Made by a program: the position numbers and the translations under genes. A stretch of DNA of 64,000 nt from Acetivibrio sp. MSJd-27 (GTDB lineage: Bacteria; Bacillota; Clostridia; UMGS1840; HGM11507), in assembly GCF_018918095.1 (NCBI RefSeq), contig NZ_JAHLPV010000005.1, positions 1-64,000 on the forward strand, in the 5' to 3' direction. Within the stretch, counting starts at the first letter, position 1. The number at the start of each line of letters is the position of its first letter. This document shows positions 24,506 to 32,573 of the stretch, piece after piece. The notes beneath the pieces are model-generated. The model was not told the DNA's origin, did not search any database, and saw nothing but the letters and a program-made list of their open reading frames with translations.

Positions 24506-24849
24506 AGAGACTCCTTAAACACTACCAATACTTCATTCTATTAAAAAAATTGTTATTTGTCAAAGAGACAGAATGACTTCATATCCTTTTACACTATTCT
24601 ATACGCAAATCCTTCATTTGTCCATCCATAATAACATTTTCAAATCTTTATATGTTCCGTTTCTGCTTATACTTGGGGTTCCATTTATGAGTAAACGGCA
24701 GGTAAATATCCATCGTTTAATAAGACTGAAATGTCCATTGTGCCATAAAAAATGAGTAGGATAGTGCAAAAAGTGAATGAAAAAATGCAAAAATTTATTT
24801 TCAAACGTGATATACTATTTGTGAAAATTGTACGAAAGGGATGGTTTCT
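24506..24849. other. Intergenic stretch without a convincing gene
   Basis: AT-rich. A 60-codon plus-strand frame at 24573-24755 ends RLKCPLCHKK, and its inner part begins MSKRQVNIHRL, but it has no ribosome binding site; it may be the remnant of a small zinc-ribbon protein. AAAGGG near 24835 is the ribosome binding site of the next gene. Confidence 0.5.
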
Positions 24850-26856
24850 ATGAGAAAAACATGCAGCATATTTATTTGTATCTGCCTCATGCTTTTAAGC
24901 TTTGCACCATCGGCTTTTGCAATCGATAAGGGGGACGGAACGGAGGAAAATCCGTATCAGGTTTCGACCTTGGACGATTTGAAGGCAGTAGCAGATAATC
25001 TTTCCGCATATTATATCCAGACGGCGGATATTGACGCCAGCGGAGAAAACGCTGCGCTGATTTCCGGCTCATTTACCGGTCATTATAATGGGAACGGTAA
25101 AAAGATCACGTTTAACACGACCGAAGCCGGTTTTGCGTTTAGTATCTTTAAGATAATTGAGGCTGGAGGTGTGGTAGAAAATCTATACACGGAGGGGACG
25201 ATTGCAGGCGGACAAAATTCAATTGCCCCGATTGTTTATTCTCTGCTCGGAACTGTGAGAAACTGCCATAACTCTGCAGATGTTACAAGCACACAGACAT
25301 ATTCTGACGGGCAGCGCGGCAATGTCGGAGGAATTGCCGCATTTATGGGAAAAGGTGCTGTGATTGAGAACTGCACCAACAGCGGCGATCTTTCCGCACA
25401 GGATTATGTGGGCGGTATCGTCAGCGGTGTGAATTATTCCACTGCCGATTATGCGATACGCAATTGTTCTTCCACCGGCAATCTGACGGCGGGTAAACTG
25501 TTTGCCGGAGGCATTGTCGGCGCTGTTACCGGAAGTGTTACCGGCAGTCTGGTAATAAACAACTGTCACTCCAGCGGAAATATTCAGGCAGGGAGCTATG
25601 CCGGTGGCATAATAGGCGGACTCAATCAGAATCTGAACGGGACTCTGGATATCAGATACTGCTCCTCCTCTGCTGATGTGACCGCCACAACGGATTATGC
25701 GGGAGGAATCTTCGGCGCATCCGCATACAGTCTTACAGACGGAACCATTAATATCACAAGGTGTTATGCGACCGGAAAGATATCCGCAACAACATCAGCG
25801 GGTGGTATGGGAGCCTGCTTTGTGGTTGTCAACACCACAAAAACCAGTGCGAATATCACGGGAAATTATTTTGCTGGCACCTTGTCAGGCGGCCGTATCG
25901 GAGCGATGGTAGGGACTCCTTTTGTCAACAATCGAACTGGTACGATCAATATCGCTATCAGCCGCAATTACAGTACAGCGCCCGCTGTGTCTAGTTATCA
26001 GAAAATGGCAGGATATAACTCTACCAGTACCAGCGGAACAGCAAAATGGTCCTGCCCGACGGCTTCAAACTTTATTCTTAAGGATGGGACAAGCACATTA
26101 AGTTATGCTTCTGCTATCACAGCAGAAGAGCTTTCCGATGCAGATACATTTTATGCGAAGTATGATACCTTAAGTGACTACTTTGATTATGATATTGGTG
26201 ACAGAACAGATAAATATCCCTATCCGCAGTTTGCAAGTAATCCGCACAATGCGCCGGGTACCGTGCTGATTCCGGTGACCTTTACCTGCGGAGAGAATGG
26301 CACCGTGTCCAAGAAAGACGGATATGTGACCTCAGGAGATACGGTTTCGGTAAAGATTCAGCCGAATGACGGTTATATTATCAGCTCCGTTCTCTGCGGC
26401 GAAGCGCCGGCCGTCATTCAGGACGTGAGCGGCTTCACCTATCAGACTTCTCCGCTTGCCAAGAACACGGCGATCACCGTGGCATTTGAGACGGCTCCGG
26501 TGCAGACGCCGGAGATTGTTTCCGATGTCAAGTGGAACTATGTTCCGTCCGGCGAAACAGCTTCCGGAAACATAACGTTTGGTAAAGTAACCGGAGAGGA
26601 AGCGAAAATCACCGATTACGGTATCGTTTATTCTGCTTCAAATGCGGTTCCCTTATTAGATGGGGATGATTGCATTACCTTTTCCGCAAGAAATTACGGC
26701 GGAAAAAGTGCCAACGGATTCTACGGTGTTTTCCTCACGGGCTCCGTTTTGGACAATCAGCAGTATTATACCAGAACCTACGTCACATACACCGGCCAGG
26801 ATGGCTTGCCTCATACCGAATACGGCGTTGTAATTACAGTGGACCTCAGAAAATGA
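24850..26856 (+). CDS. Secreted GLUG-motif repeat protein
   Basis: A 668-aa exported protein: signal peptide (about residues 1-24, ending SAFA), then a run of roughly six GLUG-like units (about residues 100-390) of the type GGIVG...NCYSTG, each about 40 residues and expected to form a right-handed beta-helix. A bacterial repeat-like domain (VTFTCGENGTVS, about 475-540) and a C-terminal Ig/Fn3-like domain follow. No SLH, LPXTG or dockerin is seen, so it is probably released or loosely surface-bound. Such proteins act in adhesion or carbohydrate binding; the target is unknown. Confidence 0.75.
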   Translation: MRKTCSIFICICLMLLSFAPSAFAIDKGDGTEENPYQVSTLDDLKAVADNLSAYYIQTADIDASGENAALISGSFTGHYNGNGKKITFNTTEAGFAFSIFKIIEAGGVVENLYTEGTIAGGQNSIAPIVYSLLGTVRNCHNSADVTSTQTYSDGQRGNVGGIAAFMGKGAVIENCTNSGDLSAQDYVGGIVSGVNYSTADYAIRNCSSTGNLTAGKLFAGGIVGAVTGSVTGSLVINNCHSSGNIQAGSYAGGIIGGLNQNLNGTLDIRYCSSSADVTATTDYAGGIFGASAYSLTDGTINITRCYATGKISATTSAGGMGACFVVVNTTKTSANITGNYFAGTLSGGRIGAMVGTPFVNNRTGTINIAISRNYSTAPAVSSYQKMAGYNSTSTSGTAKWSCPTASNFILKDGTSTLSYASAITAEELSDADTFYAKYDTLSDYFDYDIGDRTDKYPYPQFASNPHNAPGTVLIPVTFTCGENGTVSKKDGYVTSGDTVSVKIQPNDGYIISSVLCGEAPAVIQDVSGFTYQTSPLAKNTAITVAFETAPVQTPEIVSDVKWNYVPSGETASGNITFGKVTGEEAKITDYGIVYSASNAVPLLDGDDCITFSARNYGGKSANGFYGVFLTGSVLDNQQYYTRTYVTYTGQDGLPHTEYGVVITVDLRK

Positions 26857-26869
26857 CACTTTTCCACTG

Positions 26870-26898
26870 TTGACAAAAGAAAAACTTTATGGTATACT
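26870..26898 (+). promoter_or_regulatory. Promoter of the ileS T-box transcript
   Basis: TTGACA (26870-26875), 17-nt spacer, TATACT (26893-26898), transcription from about 26905. Confidence 0.85.
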
Positions 26899-26904
26899 GT
26901 CCGA

Positions 26905-27150
26905 GAATAACAGAACGACGTTGATGGAGACAGTAGGGTTAAAGAGAAAACCAAAGCGAGCCGGGGACAGTGCGAGCCCGGTGTGAGTAAATTTTTCTCC
27001 GAACATCACTCCAGAGTCGCGGGCTGAACGCAGTGCAAGTAAGCCTCGCCGGTTTCCCGCCGTTATCGGGGGCGCATATGATGGTATGCTGAAATAGGTG
27101 GTATAGCGAAGTTAGCCTTCGCCCTGTTTTCAGGGCGGAGGTTTTTTGGT
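26905..27150 (+). promoter_or_regulatory. T-box riboswitch, isoleucine specific
   Basis: Leader that senses uncharged tRNA-Ile and controls read-through into ileS. The stem I region holds GAACATCACTCC, where ATC is an Ile codon at the specifier position. ATAGGTGGTATAGCG (about 27095-27109) is the T-box sequence that pairs with the tRNA acceptor end. A terminator CCTTCGCCCTG/CAGGGCGGAGG with six T follows at 27114-27147. The T-box bulge differs slightly from the usual GGTGGTACCGCG. The gene downstream, ileS, confirms the specificity. Confidence 0.9.
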
Positions 27151-27182
27151 ATAAGCATAGGATATACTTGGAGGTTGATGAT

Positions 27183-30100
27183 ATGTATAAGAAAGTCTCT
27201 ACAGATCTGAATTTTGTGGAAAGAGAGAAAAAGACAGAACAGTTCTGGAAGGAAAACAACATCTTTGAAAAGAGCATGGAAAACCGGAAAGAAGGGGAGA
27301 CTTACACCTTCTATGACGGACCGCCCACGGCGAACGGCAAGCCCCATATCGGGCACGTGCTGACAAGGGTCATCAAGGACATGATCCCGCGTTACCATAC
27401 CATGAAAGGGCAGATGGTTCCAAGAAAAGCCGGCTGGGATACCCACGGGCTTCCAGTGGAGCTGGAGGTGGAAAAGCTTCTGGGCTTGGACGGCAAGGAA
27501 CAGATTGAGGAATACGGTCTGGAGCCCTTCCTGAAAAAGTGTAAGGAAAGCGTCTGGAAGTATAAAGGGATGTGGGAGGATTTCTCCGCCACTGTCGGCT
27601 TTTGGGCGGACATGGAGCACCCCTATGTGACCTATGAAAACAGCTTTATCGAATCGGAATGGTGGGCTTTAAAGCAAATCTGGGAGAAAGGCTTGCTTTA
27701 CAAGGGCTTTAAGATTGTGCCCTATTGCCCCCGCTGCGGAACGCCCCTGTCCAGCCACGAGGTGGCGCAGGGCTATAAGGACGTCAAGGAGAAATCCGCG
27801 ATTGCCAAGTTTAAGGTAAAAGATGAGGACGCATACATTCTGGCCTGGACAACCACGCCCTGGACCCTGCCCTCCAACGTGGCGCTTTGTGTAAATCCCA
27901 ATGAGGACTATGTGAAGGTGCAGGCGGACGGCACGGTTTATTACCTGGCGGAAGCGCTGGCTCCGACTGTTCTGGGCGAGGATTATACCGTTCTGGAAAA
28001 ATATCTGGGGAAAGATTTGGAATACAAAGAGTATGAACCCCTGTTTGATTTTGTATCCCCCAAGGAAAAATGCTGGTATGTCACCTGTGATACCTATGTC
28101 ACTCTGACCGACGGTACCGGCGTGGTTCACATTGCTCCCGCTTTCGGTGAGGACGACGCCAATGTAGGACGGAAATATGAGCTTCCCTTTGTTCAGCTGG
28201 TGGACGCAAAAGGCGAGATGACGGCGGAAACCAAATGGGCGGGAACCTTCTGCAAGAATGCGGACAAGGAAGTCCTGAAGGATTTGAAGGAGCGCGGATT
28301 GTTGTTCTCCGCGCCGGATTTCGAGCACAGCTATCCCCACTGCTGGCGCTGCGATACACCGCTTATCTACTATGCAAGGGATTCCTGGTTTATCAAAATG
28401 ACAGCGGTGAAGGACGATCTGATCCGCAACAACAACACCATCAACTGGATTCCGGAGAGCATCGGCAAAGGCCGGTTCGGCGACTGGCTGGAGAATGTGC
28501 AGGATTGGGGCATCAGCCGGAACCGTTACTGGGGAACCCCCTTGAATGTGTGGGAGTGCGAGTGCGGACACCGCCATGCCATCGGCAGCATCGAGGAGCT
28601 GAAAGCCATGTCGGACAACTGTCCGGACGAGATCGAGCTGCACCGCCCGTATATTGACGCGGTGACCATCCAATGCGAGAAGTGCGGCAAGCAGATGAAG
28701 CGGGTGCCGGAGGTTATCGACTGCTGGTTTGATTCCGGTTCCATGCCCTTCGCGCAGCATCACTATCCCTTTGAGAATAAAGATCTGTTTGAACAGCAGT
28801 TCCCCGCCGACTTCATTTCGGAAGCGGTGGATCAGACAAGGGGATGGTTCTATTCCCTGCTGGCGATCTCCACCTTGATTTTCAACAAGGCGCCTTATAA
28901 AAACGTCATCGTTCTGGGACATGTACAGGATGAGAACGGGCAGAAAATGTCCAAATCCAAGGGTAATGCAGTGGATCCCTTTGACGCGCTGGAAACTTAC
29001 GGAGCGGACGCGATCCGCTGGTATTTCTATATCAATTCCGCACCCTGGCTGCCCAACCGGTTCCACGGCAAGGCGGTGACCGAGGGACAGAGAAAGTTCA
29101 TGGGAACCCTGTGGAATACCTATGCGTTCTTTGTGCTGTACGCAAACATTGACGAATTTGACGCGACAAAATATCAGATCGAGTATGATAAGCTGTCCGT
29201 GATGGACAAATGGCTTCTGTCCAAGCTGAACACGCTGGTGAAAACCGTGGACGGCAATCTGGCGAACTACCGGATTCCGGAAGCGGCAAGAGCGCTGCAG
29301 GAATTTGTGGACGAGATGAGCAACTGGTATGTCAGAAGAAGCCGGGAGCGGTTCTGGGTGAAAGGAATGCCGCAGGATAAAATCAACGCCTATATGACCC
29401 TGTACACCGCCCTTACGACGGTGGCAAAAACAGCGGCGCCCATGATTCCGTTCATGACCGAGGATATCTACCGCAACCTGGTTTGCAGTATCGATAAAAG
29501 CGCGCCCGAAAGCGTGCACCTGTGCGATTTCCCGGCGGCGGACGAAAGCCTCATTGACAAGCAGCTGGAAGAGGATATGGAGCTGGTTCTGGAGATTGTG
29601 GTGCTGGGACGGGCTGCCCGCAACAGCGCGAACATCAAGAACCGCCAGCCCATCGGTGAAATGTTCATCAAATCCAAGGAAACGCTGAGTGATTTCTATA
29701 AACAGATCATCGAGGAAGAACTGAATGTGAAAAAGGCTTCCTTTACCGACGATGTATCCGACTTTGCGGCATACAGCTTCAAGCCGCAGATGCGGACGCT
29801 GGGGCCGAAATACGGCAAACAGCTGGGTGAAATCCGCGCCCTTCTGCAGAATCTGGACGGCGGAAAAGCCAAGAAGGAGCTGGATACCACCGGAGTCCTG
29901 AAGCTGGCGCTGCAGAGCGGGGAAATCGAACTGGCACCGGAGGATTTGCTGATTGAAACCGCAAAATCCGATCGGTATGCAACCGAGGAGGACAACGGCG
30001 TGACGGTGGTTCTCGACACGCAGCTCACTCCGGAACTGATTGAGGAGGGCTTTGTCCGCGAAGTCATCAGCAAAATCCAGACCATGCGGAAGGAAGCCGG

Positions 30101-30293
30101 CTTTGACGTCACGGATCACATCCATGTCTATGTGAAGGGCAGTGAAACGATCGGCGAGATTGTGGGGCGGAATCTGGATGCCGTCAAGGAGGATGTTCTG
30201 GCAGAAACCGTAAAATTTGACGCGATGGACGGTTTCACCAAGGATTGGGATATCAACGGGGAAGCGGTTACCATCGGCGTGGAGAAAATATAA
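27183..30293 (+). CDS. ileS: Isoleucyl-tRNA synthetase, type 2 (eukaryotic/archaeal-like)
   Basis: Charges tRNA-Ile. A 1036-aa class I synthetase, about 100 residues longer than the type 1 bacterial form. The HIGH motif is in PTANGKPHIGHVL near residue 48, followed by GWDTHGLPVELEVEK; the editing domain lies in the first half (AWTTTPWTLPSNVALCV); KMSKSKGN is near residue 592. Sequence around HIGH and the extended C-terminus match IleS2, the type usually insensitive to mupirocin. TTGGAGG stands 8 nt before ATG 27183. Controlled by the T-box upstream. Confidence 0.95.
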   Translation: MYKKVSTDLNFVEREKKTEQFWKENNIFEKSMENRKEGETYTFYDGPPTANGKPHIGHVLTRVIKDMIPRYHTMKGQMVPRKAGWDTHGLPVELEVEKLLGLDGKEQIEEYGLEPFLKKCKESVWKYKGMWEDFSATVGFWADMEHPYVTYENSFIESEWWALKQIWEKGLLYKGFKIVPYCPRCGTPLSSHEVAQGYKDVKEKSAIAKFKVKDEDAYILAWTTTPWTLPSNVALCVNPNEDYVKVQADGTVYYLAEALAPTVLGEDYTVLEKYLGKDLEYKEYEPLFDFVSPKEKCWYVTCDTYVTLTDGTGVVHIAPAFGEDDANVGRKYELPFVQLVDAKGEMTAETKWAGTFCKNADKEVLKDLKERGLLFSAPDFEHSYPHCWRCDTPLIYYARDSWFIKMTAVKDDLIRNNNTINWIPESIGKGRFGDWLENVQDWGISRNRYWGTPLNVWECECGHRHAIGSIEELKAMSDNCPDEIELHRPYIDAVTIQCEKCGKQMKRVPEVIDCWFDSGSMPFAQHHYPFENKDLFEQQFPADFISEAVDQTRGWFYSLLAISTLIFNKAPYKNVIVLGHVQDENGQKMSKSKGNAVDPFDALETYGADAIRWYFYINSAPWLPNRFHGKAVTEGQRKFMGTLWNTYAFFVLYANIDEFDATKYQIEYDKLSVMDKWLLSKLNTLVKTVDGNLANYRIPEAARALQEFVDEMSNWYVRRSRERFWVKGMPQDKINAYMTLYTALTTVAKTAAPMIPFMTEDIYRNLVCSIDKSAPESVHLCDFPAADESLIDKQLEEDMELVLEIVVLGRAARNSANIKNRQPIGEMFIKSKETLSDFYKQIIEEELNVKKASFTDDVSDFAAYSFKPQMRTLGPKYGKQLGEIRALLQNLDGGKAKKELDTTGVLKLALQSGEIELAPEDLLIETAKSDRYATEEDNGVTVVLDTQLTPELIEEGFVREVISKIQTMRKEAGFDVTDHIHVYVKGSETIGEIVGRNLDAVKEDVLAETVKFDAMDGFTKDWDINGEAVTIGVEKI

Positions 30294-30433
30294 TCTCGCT
30301 AAGATGTGCCCCGCCTCTTTCGATGGTGGGTACCGCATTATCGAAGCAAGCGGCGGGCATATATCCTTCGCTTCACGAGGTTGAAACGCCTGCAAGGCAG
30401 CTTTTGCAACATTTTTTCATCTTGTTATAAAAC

Positions 30434-30462
30434 GGGGGCTATCCATTTTGGATAGCCCTTTG
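30434..30462 (+). terminator. Terminator after ileS
   Basis: GGGCTATCC (30436-30444) and GGATAGCCC (30450-30458) with a 5-nt loop, then TTTGT. Confidence 0.75.
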
Positions 30463-30547
30463 TAATTTAGAAAACAGATATATTTCTATGAAACATATTC
30501 TTTGTTTGTAAAGCTTCAGTCAAACAAAGTTCAATTTGTATGATGGC

Positions 30548-30580
30548 GGGACGATGTGGGCATCGTCCCCTACAAATGGG
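30548..30580. repeat. Dispersed CTAC-tailed palindrome, copy
   Basis: GGGACGATG/CATCGTCCC with a 4-nt loop followed by CCTACAAATGGG, the same plan as the units at 7717-8085 and 38015-38045. The rest of the 30463-30653 gap shows no gene. Confidence 0.65.
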
Positions 30581-30653
30581 AGTTGCGCGTCATTAAGATT
30601 TTAACTGTTTTCTTATATTGAAAGACAGGAATTTCATTTTTTTAAATTTTATC

Positions 30654-30693
30654 TTGACACTAAAGGTCACCCATAGTATACTAAAGGTGACCC
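30654..30693 (+). promoter_or_regulatory. Promoter with two direct-repeat operators for the ribbon-helix-helix gene
   Basis: TTGACA (30654-30659), 17-nt spacer, TATACT (30677-30682). CTAAAGGTCACCC (30660-30672) fills the spacer, and a near-identical CTAAAGGTGACCC (30681-30693) begins at the -10 box. The copies are 21 bp apart, two helical turns, so dimers bound at both would sit on one face and block the polymerase. The repressor is most likely the product of the next gene. Confidence 0.75.
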
Positions 30694-30715
30694 TTAGTCT
30701 TTAGGAGGTGATTCT

Positions 30716-30889
30716 TTGGCAAAGGGGAAAATGGGGCGCCCTACAGATAACCCAAAGCCGTACCGTATCGCTGTGAAGATGGATCAGGAATCCAAGGACA
30801 TTCTGGACGCGTACTGCGCGCAGGAGAATGTGAACAAGATGGAAGCGGCAAGGCGGGGGATCAAGCTGTTAAAGGCGTACCTCAAATAA
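30716..30889 (+). CDS. Small ribbon-helix-helix (CopG/Arc-like) transcriptional repressor, 57 aa
   Basis: TTG start 30716, with AGGAGG 7 nt upstream. The 57-aa protein runs MAKGKMGRPTDNPKPYRIAV and on to a helix KDILDAYCAQENVNKMEAARRGIKLLK. A beta-strand (KPYRIAVKM) followed by two helices, the second after an Asn-Lys turn, is the ribbon-helix-helix plan, and MGRPTDNPK is a common start of such proteins in clostridial mobile elements. The twin operator overlapping its promoter suggests autorepression. Confidence 0.75.
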   Translation: MAKGKMGRPTDNPKPYRIAVKMDQESKDILDAYCAQENVNKMEAARRGIKLLKAYLK

Positions 30890-30901
30890 AAAGGAGAAGC
30901 A

Positions 30902-31021
30902 ATGTTCCCGACTAAAGCAACAATCGCTCCTCCGCTATGCACCCACTGCCAGAGGCAGCGGTACATGAATATGATACCACATGTGCCTGTTCCTTTGCAA
31001 GCGGTTGGCGCAAAAACGTAA
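30902..31021 (+). CDS. Possible 39-aa small protein
   Basis: AAGGAG lies 5 nt before ATG 30902, 12 nt after the repressor stop. It encodes a 39-residue protein with CTHCQRQR near the middle. No family is recognised and a chance ORF is possible. Confidence 0.3.
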   Translation: MFPTKATIAPPLCTHCQRQRYMNMIPHVPVPLQAVGAKT

Positions 31022-31041
31022 AAAAAGGAAAGGTGATTGAG

Positions 31042-31317
31042 ATGAAATTGGAAGATTATTTGGAGGAATTATTTGAGGAACTGTATCAGAAGGCAAGAAA
31101 AGCGTTTAAAAATGATATTCGGTATGCGTATACCAATTCCAGCATTGAGGAAATCGGTTTTGAGTGGAAAAAGCGCTATTCCCAGCAGGAGCAGGAATAT
31201 TTGGAGGAATGCTTAACGGAATACCGCAGCTATTATATGGGAGAAGAGCAGTTTCTCTACCGGCAGGGCATACAGGACTGTATAGCCCTTCTGAAACATT
31301 TGCAGGTGCTGGCGTGA
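31042..31317 (+). CDS. Hypothetical acidic protein, 91 aa
   Basis: An acidic helical protein with many Glu and Tyr residues, starting MKLEDYLEELFEELYQKARK and ending in a hydrophobic heptad region FLYRQGIQDCIALLKHLQVLA. AAAGGTGA lies 5 nt before ATG 31042. The C-terminal segment recalls the short DUF6809-type proteins of clostridial elements, but this is a guess. It probably belongs to the repressor transcript. Confidence 0.6.
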   Translation: MKLEDYLEELFEELYQKARKAFKNDIRYAYTNSSIEEIGFEWKKRYSQQEQEYLEECLTEYRSYYMGEEQFLYRQGIQDCIALLKHLQVLA

Positions 31318-31340
31318 AATACTGATTCGCTGAACCGCGC

Positions 31341-31369
31341 GGAGGGCAGGGAGGAAACCCTGCCCTTCC
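31341..31369 (+). terminator. Hairpin after the small cassette
   Basis: GGAGGGCAGGG (31341-31351) pairs with CCCTGCCCTTCC (31358-31369). Strong GC stem, weak T-run. Confidence 0.6.
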
Positions 31370-31453
31370 AATATTGCCTCTTGTTCAAGCGGGTGGAAAA
31401 AAGAATCTTTTGTTCCCGTTGTTCGTATTTTTGCTGAAATCCTCAAAAATCCC

Positions 31454-31482
31454 TTGAAAATCACGGCTTTTCGTACTATAAT
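31454..31482 (+). promoter_or_regulatory. Promoter of pta-ackA
   Basis: TTGAAA (31454-31459), 17-nt spacer, perfect TATAAT (31477-31482), about 70 nt before the pta start. Confidence 0.8.
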
Positions 31483-31554
31483 ATATATGTTTGTGTAAAA
31501 TTTGGGCAAACTACTAAAATAAAATTGGAAAAATATATAGGGGGTAGCTCACAT

Positions 31555-32553
31555 ATGACTTTCATGGAACGAATCAAAGCCATGGCCAAAAGCGATAAAA
31601 AGACAATCGTTTTGGCGGAAGGCGAGGAATTGCGTACAGTACAGGCATGCCAGCAGGTATTGAAGGAAGGGATTGCCAACATTATTCTTCTGGGCAATGC
31701 GGACAAAATCAAAGAGGTTGCAAACGGTTATGACATCAGCGGCGCAACCATCATTGATCCGGAAAAAGCGGATAACTTCATGGAATTTGCGGAAAAATTC
31801 TGTGAGATGAGAAAAGCGAAAGGCATGACCATGGAAAAAGCGGTGGAAACCATGAAAAGCACTCTTTACTATGGTGTTATGCTGGTCAAAGAAGGGATTG
31901 CCGACGGTATGGTCGCCGGTGCGGTGAACGCCACGGCAAACGTGCTGCGTCCCTCTCTTCAGATTTTGAAAACAGCGCCCGGCACAAAGATTGTTTCCGC
32001 TTTCTTTGTGATGGTCTGCCCGGACAAAGACTACGGTGCGGACGGCGTGTTTGTATTCGGCGACTGCGGTCTGGTGGAAAATCCGTCTGCGGAGGATTTG
32101 TCTGAGATCGCTATCTCTTCCGCCGGTTCTTTCAAATCACTGGTAGGTGTTGACCCGGCTGTTGCAATGCTTTCCTATTCCACATACGGCAGTGCGAAAA
32201 ACGAACTGGTTGACAAGGTGAACACCGCCACCAAGCTGGCACAGGAAAAACGCCCGGATTTGATGCTGGATGGAGAACTGCAGCTCGATGCCGCTATCGT
32301 CCCCTCTGTCGGACAGGCCAAAGCGCCTGGCTCCAAGGTGGCGGGCAAGGCGAACGTTTTGATTTTCCCGGATCTGAACGCCGGCAACATTGGATACAAA
32401 CTGGTACAGCGGCTGGCAAAGGCAGAAGCTTACGGACCCATGACGCAGGGTATCGCAAAACCGGTCAACGATCTGTCAAGGGGATGCTCCTGGCAGGATA
32501 TCGTCGGGGTTGTCGCTATCACCTGCGTACAGGCGCAGAATCAGAATAAATAA
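31555..32553 (+). CDS. pta: Phosphate acetyltransferase
   Basis: Converts acetyl-CoA and phosphate to acetyl phosphate, first step of ATP-yielding acetate formation. A 332-aa short form (no DRTGG domain), with TIVLAEGEELRTVQA at the start, GMVAGAVNATANVLRPSLQI, and FPDLNAGNIGYKLVQRLA near the end. AGGGGGT lies about 8 nt before ATG 31555; the start 30 nt earlier lacks a ribosome binding site. ackA follows after 20 nt. Confidence 0.96.
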   Translation: MTFMERIKAMAKSDKKTIVLAEGEELRTVQACQQVLKEGIANIILLGNADKIKEVANGYDISGATIIDPEKADNFMEFAEKFCEMRKAKGMTMEKAVETMKSTLYYGVMLVKEGIADGMVAGAVNATANVLRPSLQILKTAPGTKIVSAFFVMVCPDKDYGADGVFVFGDCGLVENPSAEDLSEIAISSAGSFKSLVGVDPAVAMLSYSTYGSAKNELVDKVNTATKLAQEKRPDLMLDGELQLDAAIVPSVGQAKAPGSKVAGKANVLIFPDLNAGNIGYKLVQRLAKAEAYGPMTQGIAKPVNDLSRGCSWQDIVGVVAITCVQAQNQNK

Positions 32554-32573
32554 TGAAACAAGGGAGTACACAG

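Noticed and set aside
24573-24755. 60-codon ORF ending CPLCHKK
   Set aside because: No ribosome binding site and no clear homology; kept only as a possible remnant.
27669-30395. 908-codon minus-strand frame over ileS
   Set aside because: It is antisense to the long, conserved IleS reading frame; GC-rich codon use in ileS leaves the reverse frame open by chance.
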